A stretch of DNA of 64,000 nt from assembly GCA_036924085.1 (NCBI GenBank), contig JAVGWX010000002.1, positions 158,757,174 to 158,821,173 on the forward strand. The letters are read 5' to 3'. This DNA comes from Ariolimax columbianus. Lineage: Eukaryota > Mollusca > Gastropoda > Stylommatophora > Arionidae. Positions 22,770 to 34,900 of the stretch are shown one piece after another (the stretch's first letter is position 1; each line of letters starts with the position of its first letter). A program made the position numbers and the translations under genes. The notes below the pieces were generated by a model, which worked only from the letters and a program-made list of their open reading frames with translations, did not search any database and was not told the origin of the DNA.

Positions 22770-23620
22770 AGATTCCTTTCAAATTTAGACTAGAAGTAAT
22801 TAACATTAGAGATTTATCTTAAACCTAAACTAGAAGTAATTAACATTAGAGATGTATCTTAAACCTAAACTAGAAGTAATTAACATTAGAGATTTATCTT
22901 AAACCTAAACTAGAAGTAATTAACATTAGAGATTTATCTAAACCTAAACTAGAAGTAATTAACATTAGAGATTTATCTAAAACCTAAACTAGAAGTAATT
23001 AACATTAGAGATTTATCTAAAACATAAACTAGAAGTAATTAACATTCGAGATTTATCTAAAACCTAAACTAGAAGTAATTAACATTAGAGATTTATCTAA
23101 AACATAAACTAGAAGTAATTAACATTAGACATTTATCTAAAACCTAAACTAGAAGTAATTCACATTAGAGATTTATATCATACATAAACTAGAAGTAATT
23201 AACACCAGAGATTTATCATACATAAACTAGAAGTAATTAACACCAGAGATTTATGTCATACTTAAACTATAAGTAATTAACATTGGAGATTTATATCATA
23301 CTTAAACTATAAATAATTAACATTAGAGATATCTTTGTGACCTAAACTATAAGTAATTAACACCAGAGATTTATATCATACTTAAACTAGAAGTAATTAA
23401 CATTAGAGATATCTTTGTGACCTAAACTAGAAGTAATTAACACCAGAGATGTATCTCAAACCTAAACTAGAAGTAATTAACATTAGATATTTATCTTAAA
23501 CCTAAACTAGAAGTAATCAACACTAGAGATGTGTGTTAAACCCACATTCGATGTAATATAAACTAGAGCTTTTTACCAAACCTATATTGCAAATAATTAA
23601 CACTAGAGATTTCTATCAAA
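22770..23620 (+). repeat. About 40-bp AT-rich tandem repeat, about 21 copies, decaying toward the right
   Basis: Unit core 'aaactagaagtaattaacat' plus 'tagagatttatctaaaacct'. Left and central units are nearly identical. Units after about 23,160 diverge progressively, as expected at an array edge. Confidence 0.93.
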
Positions 23621-23908
23621 TACACTCTATAAGAAATTCACATTTAAAGATGGTTGTGTCTATGCTAAGATCATCGACCATCGTCGCTGCGCCAGACGGC
23701 CACGGACCGAGTCAAGTATACAATGTTGTTGCTCCCTTACCATGGGACGTAACCGTTGTGCTTAGTCAGTCATTGAACAAGAACATAGGAAGTATGAGAT
23801 AGCTAGAAACGTCGCCATAGTGCATAACATGTTACGTAAATCACCATATGGACTCCTTTAGCGTGGTCATCTTGTGAGGAAACCAACACCGTCAGAAAGT
23901 TCTGGGCT
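23621..23908. other. Non-coding spacer
   Basis: Unique sequence; a 71-codon + frame carries no known motif. Confidence 0.4.
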
Positions 23909-24202
23909 TTATAAAAAATAACATGAGACAGAAGATTAACTACACTCGCCAATATAGAGTAACATGAGACAGAGATTAACTAGACTCGCCAATATAGAGT
24001 AACATGAGACAGAGATTAACTAGACTCGCCAATATAGAGTAACATGAGACAGAGATTAACTAGACTCGCCAATATAGAGTAACATGAGACAGAGTTTAAC
24101 TAGACTCGCCAATATAGAGTAACGTGAGACAGAGATTAACTAGACTCGCCAATATAGAGTAACATGAGACAGAGATTAACTAGACTCGCCAATATAGAGT
24201 GG
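23909..24202 (+). repeat. 40-bp tandem repeat, about 7 copies
   Basis: Unit 'aatatagagtaacatgagac' plus 'agagattaactagactcgcc', almost identical copies. Confidence 0.95.
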
Positions 24203-24324
24203 GTATCGTCTTGTTAACTTGTCGACCACATGAAAATAATGCGTCGTCACAGTACACGTAGATCAGAACATCGTCTTATTGGGATGGATGGCTTCTTGGT
24301 CTTCTTCATCCCCTATCAAATAAC

Positions 24325-24992
24325 CATATCTATTTCCTTCAAATAACCAAGACTATCTTCTTCAAATAACTACATCTACAAGTATTTCCTTCAAATAACC
24401 ACATCTACAAATATCTCCTTCAAATAACCACATCTACAAGTATTTCCTTCAAATAACCACATCTACAAGTATTTCCTTCAAAGAACCCCATCTACAAATA
24501 TTTCCTTCAAATAACCACATCTACAAATGTATCCTTCAAATAACCACATCTACAAGTATTTCCTCCAAATAACCACATCTACAAATATTTCCTTCAAATA
24601 ACCACATCTACAAATATGTCCTTCAAATAACCATATCTACAAATATTTCCTTCAAATAACCACATCTACAAATATTTCCTTCAAATAACCACATCTACAA
24701 ATATTTCCTTCAAATAACCACATCTACAAATACTTCCTTCAAATAACCACATCTACAAGTATTTCCTTCAAATAACCACATCTACAAATATTTCCTTCAA
24801 ATAACCACATCTACAAATATTTCCTTCAAATAACCACATCTACAAATATTTCCTTCAAATAACCACATCTACAAATATTTCCTTCAAATAACCACATCTA
24901 CAAGTATTTCCTTCAAATAACCACATCTACAAGTATTTCCTTCAAATAACCACATCTACAAGTATTTCCTTCAAATAACCACATCTCTCTAA
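24325..24992 (+). repeat. 28-bp tandem repeat, about 24 copies
   Basis: Unit 'tccttcaaataaccacatct' plus 'acaaatat'. Each unit holds AACCACA, the reverse complement of a RUNX-type TGTGGTT site. Confidence 0.95.
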
Positions 24993-25489
24993 ATTAAACA
25001 CATCCAGGTTTCTCATAAACATGACGGTCCGTCTCATGTTGCTGTTCTCGCCACGCCACTTATCCGTCAACTGGGTTGAAGAGGGCCGTGCTGTCACTCT
25101 GCCACTCCTATGGAGCCAGCAAGATTGGAGTACACATTCTGCCGTTCTCCAGATATGGGCATATGTCTGCGCATTCGAGTTTTAATATGTTGAGCAGATG
25201 GTGTCTGAGTCGGCAGTACCAGTGGGCCATGGCAGTGCCCTGTTCCCAGTCGGAAATCGTCACATGATCGTGTCACTGTGTAAGGAGTAGCAGACGAACG
25301 TTATAAAACATTTGGTAGTTTCCTGTGTCAATATTTTGCCAGATTGGACATGTATAGAGCCACTAAAAGCCAAACTATTGTATCTAACACCTTTATTGTG
25401 AAACAAAACAACAAACAATGTTAACCTTTTTCATCTTCAAATCCTAAATATTGGGTTTGTTCTCAAATACTTCTCGTCGGTGTCATTCA
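24993..25489. other. Non-coding, no recognisable feature
   Basis: Unique sequence; 60-63 codon frames on both strands at 25,076-25,276 overlap each other and show no domain. Confidence 0.45.
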
Positions 25490-26020
25490 TTGTAGATAAC
25501 GTCAAGTCTGGTTGTACTATGTCTAAATACCGTCAAGTCTGGTTGTACTGTCTAGATAGCGTCAAGTCTGGTTGTACTATGTCTAAATAGCGTCAAGTCT
25601 GATTGTACTATTTCTAAACACCGTCAAGTCTGGTTGTACTATGTCTAAATACCGTCAAGTCTGGTTGTACTGTCTAAATACCGTCAAGTCTGGTTGTACT
25701 ATGCCTAAGTATCGTCAATTCTGGTTTACTGTGTCTAAATAGCGTCAAGTCTGATTGTACTATTTCTAAATACCGTCAAATCTGGTTGTACTATGTCTAA
25801 ATACCGTCAAGTCTGATGGTACTATGTCTAAATTTCCTTCACGTTTGGTTGTGTTGTGTCTAAATTTTCTCAAGTTTTGTTGTGTTGTGTCTAAATTTCC
25901 TCAAGTTTTGGTGTGTTGTGTCTGAATTTCCTCAAGTTTGATTGTGTTGTGTCTAAATTTCCTCAAGTTTGGTTGTGTTGTGTCTAAATTTCCTCAAGTT
26001 AGGGTTGTGTTATGTTTACA
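25490..26020 (+). repeat. About 31-bp tandem repeat, about 17 copies in two subfamilies
   Basis: The left part uses 'gtcaagtctggttgtactat' plus 'gtctaaatacc'. The right part (after about 25,830) uses 'tcaagtttggttgtgttgtg' plus 'tctaaatttcc'. The two subfamilies are joined in one array. Confidence 0.92.
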
Positions 26021-26274
26021 GCTTTCTTTAAAACCCAGATGGATAATCGACACTCGACAGTTTTCAGCGCGTGTGAGTGACAGTGTGTGCAAACCTAATG
26101 TGTAGGAAAGTATTCTACCCTAGAGAGACATAATTTCTCTAGAAAGGGCAAGTTCTAGGCCATCCTTTATCAGACTCTGCTGTCGGGGATAGAGTGTTAG
26201 AAACAGCACTATATCTCTAGGCGTCAGCTTTTTTTCGGAAGGATGTCTAGTTTCAATCTCTGCTGTCCTTCCAT
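26021..26274. other. Non-coding spacer
   Basis: Unique sequence; nothing recognised. Confidence 0.4.
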
Positions 26275-26372
26275 TTCTAACAGTAAGCAAAGTACCCATT
26301 TACAGTAGGGTCGACTGGAGGGTGTTAACTGGTATGAATCCAGTACATTTGCCGAACGCTCTACTACATATA
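26275..26372 (-). mobile_element. Possible tRNA-derived SINE fragment
   Basis: The minus strand reads 'gtagtagagcgttcggcaaa' (A-box-like), 'ctggattcataccagttaac' (weak B-box-like) and 'gtcgaccctactgtaaatgg' with 'gtactttgcttactgttag'. The same order recurs at 46.1-46.2 kb, supporting a repeat family. The phrase TAAATGGGTAC resembles, from memory, a conserved block of several invertebrate SINEs. Confidence 0.5.
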
Positions 26373-26399
26373 GGCTTGACACAAGAAACACTACAGTGA

Positions 26400-26510
26400 T
26401 ATACAAGCACTGTGGGCCGCTCACCCATGTGGGCCGCTCACCGTTGTGGACTGCTCACCGATGTGGGCCGCTAACCGTTGTGGATCGCTTACCGTTGTGG
26501 ATTAGGGTGA
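26400..26510 (+). repeat. Short degenerate about 20-bp repeat
   Basis: Several diverged copies of 'gtgggccgctcaccgttgtg'. Confidence 0.6.
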
Positions 26511-26610
26511 GGAGAGAATAGGTACAACTGTAACCTTCCTCAACATGTTATGAGTTGTAGTGTACCGTTTCCTTTCTTGCTGCGCTTGGTGATTCAAGTT
26601 AAGAACAAAA

Positions 26611-26985
26611 GGCAGGTGTGTGGGTTGGACCAGTTACTACAGGGGGCAGGTGTGTGGGTTGGACCAGTTACTACAGGTGGCAGGTGTGTGGGTTGGACCA
26701 GTTACTACAGGGGGCAGGTGTGTGGGTTGGACCAGTTACTACAAGTGGCAGGTGTGTGGGTTGGACCAGTTACTACAGGTGGCAGGTGTGTGGGTTGGAC
26801 CAGTTACTACAGGTGGCAGGTGTGTAGGTTGGACCAGTTACTACAGGTGGCAGGTGTGTGGGTTGGACCAGCTACTACAGGTGGCAGGTGTGTGGGTTGG
26901 ACCAGTTACTACAGGTGGCAGGTGTGTGGGTTGGACCAGTTACTACAGGTGGCAGGTGTGTGGGTTGGACCAGTTACTCAGAAAA
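26611..26985 (+). repeat. 34-bp tandem repeat, 11 copies
   Basis: Unit 'ggcaggtgtgtgggttggac' plus 'cagttactacaggt'. Very uniform. The 34-bp step rotates reading frames, leaving all three + frames open. Confidence 0.95.
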
Positions 26986-27194
26986 CTAAATTTATATTAG
27001 CATAGCAGGCCCGTCATGTCTTCTACAGATAAAAATAGACAGTCAAATACATGAACAGTTGACGAGCTACTTCTGTCCTGAAAATATATTAACGGAAAAT
27101 GGGAAATGGGAGATGGGAAATGGGAGATGGGACATGGGAGATGGGAAATGAAAATCATTAAGAGAATAGGGATGGCCAAATCTGTTATCAACAA
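26986..27194 (+). other. Spacer with short purine-rich repeat
   Basis: Contains a 7-14 bp repeat 'gggaaatgggagatgggaaa' at about 27,095-27,150. No gene. Confidence 0.6.
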
Positions 27195-27432
27195 CATGAG
27201 TCATATATTGACATCTACCATCATGAGTCATATATTGACATCTACCAACATGAGTCATATATTGACATCTACCAACATGAGTCATATATTGACATCTACC
27301 AACATGAGTCATATATTGACATCTACCAACATGAGTCATATATTGACATCTACCAACATGAGTCATATATTGACATCTACCAACATGAGTCATATATTGA
27401 CATCTACCAACATGAGTCATATATTGACATCC
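27195..27432 (+). repeat. 27-bp tandem repeat, 9 copies, each with a palindromic AP-1-like site
   Basis: Unit 'aacatgagtcatatattgac' plus 'atctacc'. Each copy holds ATGAGTCAT, which contains the TGAGTCA consensus bound by AP-1 (Fos/Jun) factors. Copies are almost perfect. Confidence 0.95.
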
Positions 27433-27552
27433 AAATATGTCGCTCACAAATTTAAAATGAAAATGGTAATGCTGTATTTACACTCGTCTTTATTGTATAC
27501 GGCGTAGAAACGGACAGTGAATAAATGATCGGGGAAGGGAATTGTATGTAAT

Positions 27553-28137
27553 ATGCACATATGGAAGAATATGGCAAATCTGGTGGGAAGAAGAAAAACA
27601 TATAAGGAAGTCTTGGAACAGTTCGAAGTGTCAGGAGAATTGATCAACGAAATCAGTCCAATAGTTGAGATATTTTGGTTACATAAACAGACACATCAGG
27701 TCGCTGGAAACAAATTGGAAGGAAAGGTGGAGGGTTAGCGTGCCAGAGGTAAGCAGTGCCAGAGGCAAGCGTGCCAGAGGTAAGCAGTGCCAGAGGCAAG
27801 CGTGCCAGAGATAAGCAGTGCCAGAGGCAAGCGTGTCAGAGGTAAGCAGTGCCAGAGGCAAGCGTGCCAGAGGTAAGCAGTGCCAGAGGCAAGCGTGCCA
27901 GAGGTAAGCAGTGCCAGAGGCAAGCGTGCCAGAGGTAAGTAGTGCCAGAGGTAAGCAGTGCCAGAGGTAAGTAGTGCCAGAGGCAAGCGTGTCAGAGGTA
28001 AGCAGTGCTATATGTGGGAGGATAGCTTCAAAAGATGGACAGGAACAAATATTGACAGAAAGTACCATCAAGATAAGGGACTGAGAACGTTGGCGAGTCA
28101 TTACAGCCGACCCGAGATTTGGAGATGGCAGCTGAAC
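27553..28137 (+). pseudogene. Non-LTR retrotransposon C-terminal region split by a minisatellite
   Basis: Before the array the + frame reads 'RRKTYKEVLEQFEVSGELIN', then 'GNKLEGKVEG' and a stop. After it comes 'MWEDSFKRWTGTNIDRKYHQ' and 'SRPEIWRWQLN' with a stop. This fits the tail of animal endonuclease/RT proteins (pattern TNEEVLRxxxxxxELLxxI...LEGKxEGKRxRGRQ...WxDxIKxWTG). The missing RG-rich stretch between the halves is where the 31-bp array lies, and array units still translate as 'RARGKQ' and 'QRQACQR'. The GHI/GHV block is degraded. Dead fragment. Confidence 0.7.
27740..28012 (+). repeat. 31-bp minisatellite inside RT tail, about 9 copies
   Basis: Alternating 15- and 16-bp halves: 'gtgccagaggtaagca' and 'gtgccagaggcaagc'. 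It lies exactly where the basic RG-rich segment of the retroelement tail is expected. Confidence 0.92.
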
Positions 28138-28329
28138 TGAACTGTAACGTTAGAAGCATATGGTGAATGTAGTGAAGAGGGTTGTGTATGGAGCTAGCAA
28201 TCAGATAATATATAACATACATAAGATCATATCAGATACAGAAACCAACACTATACAAGCACACGAGGAAATGTAGCACATGTTTCTTATATCGGTCCTA
28301 TTACAATGTTGTTTCTACGCTATTCAGGG
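28138..28329. other. Non-coding spacer
   Basis: Unique sequence; nothing recognised. Confidence 0.4.
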
Positions 28330-28474
28330 AGTTGCAAGAGTTGCAAATCCTTCCTCAGTTGTAATTCCTTCCTCAGTTGTGATTTTTTACTCAGTTGTGA
28401 TTCCTACCTCAGTTGTGATTCTTTCCTCGGTTGTGATTCGTTCCTCGGTTGTGATTCCTGCGACAGTTGTATGT
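28330..28474 (+). repeat. 18-bp tandem repeat, about 8 copies
   Basis: Unit 'cctcagttgtgattcctt' with variants (cctcgg, ttactcag). Confidence 0.9.
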
Positions 28475-29334
28475 AGACTGATGTGGTCTGGTCAGATGAG
28501 ATGAAGTATGTCTTGGGCTTGGCTGTATTGGCGGTCCTATTAATTAAGAATATAGCCTCCATGTTGTTGTGGTTGTTGTTGCTGCTGTTGCAAATCAGTC
28601 AGAAGAAGAACTGTCATCCATATAATGTCATATACTGAGGATTACACTATCTCTTTTAAGTGCTCTGTAGTTGCTTACACAGTGCCTAATTTATATGGCC
28701 TTGCAAGAGAAGCATTTTTCTAACTTAGTTTTTGTACTGCTGTCTTGAGTTCTGTCCATCAGGACGCTTTGACTCCAATTCTAAATTATGAACATGTATC
28801 TATCACTGCTGTCTGTGTTTGACATCATGACGTCGCAATTTTATTTAATTATTTATACATAAATTATAAAGTGCACTTAACTCTGCCAATCCAATGGGAG
28901 GTAACTTGAGGCATCGACAATTCTGACATTTTTATATCCTGTATTTCTGTAATTATTTCATGTTCGATGTTGGCTTTTAATAAACATTTCTTACATTTAT
29001 CTGTTATAAATCGTGTAGAATGTCTGTGGTTGTCTGCTGTTTAATCAATCATATTTACTGCCTATGTTTATGGAGATTAGTTCGGAACGATAAATTATGT
29101 TCATTATTTATTGTTTCGTATTGACAAATCAATGACGGAGGATTGTTTTAGCGTTGTGTGCGAGATGAACTCGGTGGCCATAGTTTAGTTGCCTACAATA
29201 GATCCCCAACGTTCTCTGACTCTGACATTGTTGGAGCAAACTGTCCATCTATCGATGTTATCGTCCCACAAACAGCGCAGTAGTTGACCTCTTCCACGTT
29301 AACTCTCAATGTGTCATTCCGGTGAGGTTTTTCA
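28475..29334. other. Non-coding, no recognisable feature
   Basis: Unique AT-rich sequence with a short (GTT/GCT)n patch at about 28,563-28,590. No gene seen. Confidence 0.5.
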
Positions 29335-29460
29335 TTAAGGTATTACGTCATTTAGAGGAGAGCCAAATGGTTTGGACACCGATCATCTAATCAGGAGAAT
29401 GCTGGTTCGAAACCTCGGTGCGGCTATGTTTTTACTATATGGGTAAAATAAAAACCTTTC
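29335..29460 (+). mobile_element. Possible tRNA-derived SINE head
   Basis: 'gagagccaaatggtttggac' (A-box-like) is followed at normal distance by 'ggttcgaaacc', a perfect B-box match. A tRNA-unrelated tail 'gtaaaataaaaacctttcct' follows. It differs from the 14.7-kb family. It does not fold convincingly as an intact tRNA, so a SINE or tRNA pseudogene is likelier than a tRNA gene. Confidence 0.5.
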
Positions 29461-29599
29461 CTGTACACTGCGTGGCGACTGTAGGGACAGGTGTTATTTA
29501 TTTCTAGTCTTTTAAAATCCTTCCTCGGGAACACAACAATGGTAGTAAACATCCTAATTATAAATAGCTGTCTCTTGGTGGGACTAACATAGTTCAACT

Positions 29600-30405
29600 G
29601 ATTCACTCCTAACTGATGTCCTGACTGATGTCTGGATTCCTGAATGCCTGACTGATGTCTGGATTCCTGACTGATGTCTGGATTCCTGACTGATGTCTGG
29701 ATTCCTGACTGATGTCTGGATTCCTGACTGATGTCTGGATTCCTGACTGATGTCTGGATTCCTGACCTTCTGACTGATGTCTGGATCCCTGGCCTTCTGA
29801 CTGATGTCTGGATTCCTGACCTTCTGACTGATGTCTGGACTCCTGAATGCCTGACTGATGTCTGGATTCCTGACTGATGTCTGGATTCCTGACTGATGTC
29901 TGGATTCCTGACTGATGTCTGGATTCCTGAATGCCTGACTGATGTCTGGATTCATGACTGATGTCTGGATTCCTGACTGATGTCTGGATTCCTGACCTTC
30001 TGACTGATGTCTGGATTCCTGAATGCCTGACTGATGTCTGGATTCCTGACTGATGTCTGGATTCCTGAATGCCTGACTGATGTCTGGATTCCTGACTGAT
30101 GTATGGATTCCTGACCTTCTGACTGATGTCTGGATTCCTGACTGATGTCTGGATTCCTGACCTTCTGACTGATGTCTGGATTCCTGAATGCCTGACTGAT
30201 GTCTGGATTCCTGACTGATGTCTGGATTCCTGAATGCCTGACTGATGTCTGGATTCCTGACTGATGTCTGGATTCCTGACCTTCTGACTGATGTCTGGAT
30301 TCCTGACCTTCTGACTGATGTCTGGATTCCTGACCTTCTGACTGATGTCTGGATTTCTGACCTTCTGACTGATGTCTGGATTTCTGACCTTCTGAATGAT
30401 TTCGT
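29600..30405 (-). repeat. About 20/30-bp composite minisatellite adjoining an RT tail
   Basis: Unit 'tgactgatgtctggattcc' occurs about 35 times, with 'tgaccttc' or 'tgaatgcc' insertions making 29-30 bp variants. Blocks of variant order are duplicated (for example around 29,990-30,110 and 30,125-30,240). The minus frame reads K/ESRHQSGIQ or KVRNPDISQ repeats, which are not a real protein. Confidence 0.93.
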
Positions 30406-30590
30406 TCATTAATTCTCCTTCCGCCTGTACATTCAATAAGACCGCCTCATATGTTTTATTTACTTTCCACAAGATGTCCCCATGTTTCTATGTATCTACA
30501 TTTCAAAGCCTTAAATTCTCATCTCCATCTATTTGTTGATTTCCATGCTTCCCCGCCATTCAGTAATAACGACTGTTGTATATAACACAT
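30406..30590 (-). pseudogene. Decayed RT C-terminal fragment (non-LTR retrotransposon)
   Basis: Minus strand: 'NGGEAWKSTNRWR' then a stop, 'EFKALKCRYIETW', and after a frame change 'ILWKVNKTYEAVL' and 'NVQAEGELMNEI'. This matches the order YGxExWTLxxxxxxRLExFxMxCxRR...ISWxDxxTNEEVL...GELxxxI of animal RT tails. It resembles the fragment at 27.55 kb ('KTYKEVL...SGELINEI'). The minisatellite starts immediately after the GELMNEI block. Confidence 0.6.
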
Positions 30591-30689
30591 GATTACTGTA
30601 GCAGATCTACAGGCAACTTTTTCTCTTCCGTCAGAACAGGATCGAGACTAATTGTGTGCCGTCTTCCTGAGTTCTATCCACGAAGTTTC

Positions 30690-31390
30690 TTTCGCTATAC
30701 TCCACCGGCATCTCTTCCACCGCCTGTACACCAATACCTCTTCCACCTCCTATACTCCACCTGCATCTCTTTCACCTCCTATACTCCACCAGCATCTCTT
30801 CCACCGCCTGTACTCCACCAATATCTCTACCACCTCCTATACTCCACCAGCATCTCTTCCACCACCTGTACTCCACCAATATCTCTTCCACCTCCTATAC
30901 TCCACCAGCATCTCTTTCCCCTCCTATACTCCACCAATATCTCGTCCACCTCCTGTACTCCACCAGCATCTCCTCCACCTCCTATACTCTACTAAACACT
31001 TCCATCTCCTATACTCTACTGAACACTTCCACCTCCTATACTCCACCAGCATCTCTTTCACCTCCTATACTCCACCAGCATCTCCTCCACCTCCTATACT
31101 CTACTGAACACTTCCATCTCCTATACTCTACTGAACACTTCCACCTCCTATACTCCACTAGCATCTCTTTCACCTCCTATACTCCACCAGCATCTCCTCC
31201 ACCTCCTATACTCTACTGAACACTTCCATCTCCTATACTCTACTGAACACTTCCACCTCCTATACTCCACCAGCATCTCTTTCACCTCCTATACTCCACC
31301 AGCATCTCCTCCACCTCCTATGCTCTACTCAACACTTCCACCTCATATACTCCACCAATATCTCTTTCATCTCCTATACTCCATCAGCAT
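30690..31390 (+). repeat. About 26-28 bp tandem repeat, about 26 copies in two variants
   Basis: Units 'cctatactccaccagcatct' plus 'cttccac' and 'cctatactctactgaacact' plus 'tccac'. A four-unit block recurs at about 31,000, 31,100 and 31,210. Confidence 0.93.
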
Positions 31391-31997
31391 CTCATCTTTC
31401 TTCTATACTTCACCATAAACTCTTCGACCTCTCCACTCCCCATTCTCCTCAGCCATTGTTCTTTCCAGTCCAGAGCATATCTCGTGATAGTTGTTATGTT
31501 GTTTTCTTGGTGGTAAATTGCATGATTGAAACCAGTTATACTCGTGGCTCGGGTTAATTCAAAATGGTGGTTTAATTGACTTCTGCTCATAACTCGCTAT
31601 GTTCACGGTGTATTAATAACGCGCAATATATTTCATAACATTTCAGCTAGTTGCTTTAAACCGAATCTCTAATAAATGATTTGTTTCGAATGTAAACTGA
31701 TATTTGATAAAGTCCTTCGGATAATTGAAACGCGTCTTATTTGCAAATAGCAGCATTCCTTCCTATAATCGAAGCTAAAACCAAAAGTCTGTACGAACTG
31801 CATCGATTCAATCATTTGCAGACTGGGAACATATTTACCGTGTTTGCATCTAGAATAATCACAAGCCTAACGAAATCCCAGACATCACTGAGGGCTGCAA
31901 TGGCGTGTCCATGGAGACACACTTACAAGGTGATATTCTATTTGTTTACATGCATGGCAACTGATGTAGTGCACTTTGTTGTGCTCTTGTTTGTATA
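31391..31997. other. Non-coding left flank of the 22-bp array
   Basis: Unique sequence with no gene recognised. The frame upstream of the array (31,741-31,997) is merely continuous with the array's open frame. Confidence 0.5.
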
Positions 31998-34900
31998 TGT
32001 GCATTGTTATCATTTTGTATGTGCATTGTTATCATTTTGTATGTGCATTGTTATCATTTTGTATGTGCTTTGTTATCATTTTGTATGTGCTTTGTTATCA
32101 TTTTGTATGTGCATTGTTATCATTTTGTATGCGCATTGTTATCATTTTGTATGTGCTTTGTTATCATTTTGTATGTGCTTTGTTATCATTTTGTATGTGC
32201 TTTGTTATCATTTTGTATGTGCTTTGTTATCATTTTGTATGTGCTTTGTTATCATTTTGTATGTGCTTTGTTATCATTTTGTATGTGCTTTGTTATCATT
32301 TTGTATGTACTTTGTTATCATTTTGTATGTGCTTTGTTATCATTTTGTATGTGCTTTGTTATCATTTTGTATGTGCTTTGTTATCATTTTGTATGCGCAT
32401 TGTTATCATTTTGTATGTGCTTTGTTATCATTTTGTATCTGCTTTGTTATCATTTTGTATGTGCTTTGTTATCATTTTGTATGTGCTTTGTTATCATTTT
32501 GTATGTGCTTTGTTATCATTTTGTATGTGCTTTGTTATCATTTTGTATGTACTTTGTTATCACTTTGTATGTGCTTTGTTATCATTTTGTATGTGCTTTG
32601 TTATCATTTTGTATGTACTTTGTTATCATTCTGTATGTGCTTTGTTATCATTTTGTATGTGCTTTGTTATCATTTTGTATGTGCTTTGTTATCATTTTGT
32701 ATGTGCTTTGTTATCATTTTGTATGTGCATTGTTATCATTTTGTATGCGCATTGTTATCATTTTGTATGTGCTTTGTTATCATTTTGTATGTGCTTTGTT
32801 ATCATTTTGTATGTGCTTTGTTATCATTTTGTATGTGCTTTGTTATCATTTTGTATGTGCTTTGTTATCATTTTGTATGTGCTTTGTTATCATTTTGTAT
32901 GTACTTTGTTATCACTTTGTATGTGCTTTGTTATCATTTTGTATGTGCTTTGTTATCATTTTGTATGTACTTTGTTATCATTTTGTATGTGCTTTGTTAT
33001 CATTTTGTATGTGCTTTGTTATCATTTTGTATGTGCTTTGTTATCATTTTGTATGTGCTTTGTTATCATTTTGTATGTCCTTTGTTATCATTTTGTATGT
33101 GCATTGTTATCATTTTGTATGTGCATTGTTATCATTTTGTATGTGAATTGTTATCATTTTGTATGTGCTTTGTTATCATTTTGTATGTGCTTTGTTATCA
33201 TTTTGTATGTGCTCTGTTATCATTTTGTATGTGCTTTGTTATCATTTTGAATGTGCTTTGTTATCATTTTGTATGTGCATTGTTATCATTTTGTATGTGC
33301 TTTGTTATCATTTTGTATGTGCTTTGTTATCATTTTGTGTGTGCTTTGTTATCATTTTGTATGTGCATTGTTATCATTTTGTATGTGATTTGTTATCATT
33401 TTGTATGTGCATTGTTATCATTTTGTATGTGCATTGTTATCATTTTGTATGTGCATTGTTATCATTTTGTATGTGCATTGTTATCATTTTGTATGTGCAT
33501 TGTTATCATTTTGTATGTGCATTGTTATCATTTTGTATGTGCATTGTTATCATTTTGTATGTGCTTTGTTATCATTTTGTATGTGCTTTGTTATCATTTT
33601 GTATGTGCTTTGTTATCATTTTGTATGTGCTTTGTTATCATTTTGTATGTGCATTGTTATCATTTTGTATGTGCTTTGTTATCATTTTGTATGTGCTTTG
33701 TTATCATTTTGTATGTGCATTGTTATCATTTTGTATGTGCATTGTTATCATTTTGTATGTGCTTTGTTATCATTTTGTATGAGCTTTGTTATCATTTTGT
33801 ATGTGCATTGTTATCATTTTGTACGTGCATTGTTATCATTTTGTATGTGCATTGTTATCATTTTGTATGTGCTTTGTTATCATTTTGTATGTGCTTTGTT
33901 ATCATTTTGTATGTGCTTTGTTATCATTTTGTATGTGCTTTGTTATCATTTTGTATGTGCTTTGTTATCATTTTGTATGTGCTTTGTTATCATTTTGTAT
34001 GTGCATTGTTATCATTTTGTATGTGCTCTGTTATCATTTTGTATGTGCTTTGTTATCATTTTGTATGTGCATTGTTATCATTTTGTATGTGCATTGTTAT
34101 CATTTTGTATGTGCATTGTTATCATTTTGTATGTGCTTTGTTATCATTTTGTATGTGCATTGTTATCATTTTGTATGTGCATTGTTATCATTTTGTATGT
34201 GCATTGTTATCATTTTGTATGTGCATTGTTATCATTTTGTATGTGCATTGTTATCATTTTGTATGTGCATTGTTATCATTTTGTATGTGCATTGTTATCA
34301 TTTTGTATGTGCTTTGTTATCATTTTGTATGTGCTTTGTTATCATTTTGTATGTGCTTTGTTATCATTTTGTATGTGCTTTGTTATCATTTTGAATGTGC
34401 TTTGTTATCATTTTGTATGTGCATTGTTATCATTTTGTATGTGCTTTGTTATCATTTTGTATGTGCTTTGTTATCATTTTGTATGTGCTTTGTTCTAATT
34501 TTGTATGTGCATTGCTATCATTTTGTATGTGATTTGTTATCATTTTGTATGTGCATTGTTATCATTTTGTATGTGCATTGTTATCATTTTGTATGTGCAT
34601 TGTTATCATTTTGTATGTGCATTGTTATCATTTTGTATGTGCATTGTTATCATTTTGTATGTGCATTGTTATCATTTTGTATGTGCATTGTTATCATTTT
34701 GTATGTGCATTGTTATCATTTTGTTTGTGCTTTGTTATCATTTTGTATGTGCTTTGTTATCATTTTGTATGTGCTTTGTTATCATTTTGTATGTGCTTTG
34801 TTATCATTTTGAATGTGCTTTGTTATCATTTTGTATGTGCATTGTTATCATTTTGTATGTGCTTTGTTATCATTTTGTATGTGCTTTGTTATCATTTTGT

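Noticed and set aside
29335..29430. Functional tRNA gene
   Set aside because: The B box is perfect, but the acceptor and anticodon stems do not pair convincingly and the sequence continues into a SINE-like tail.
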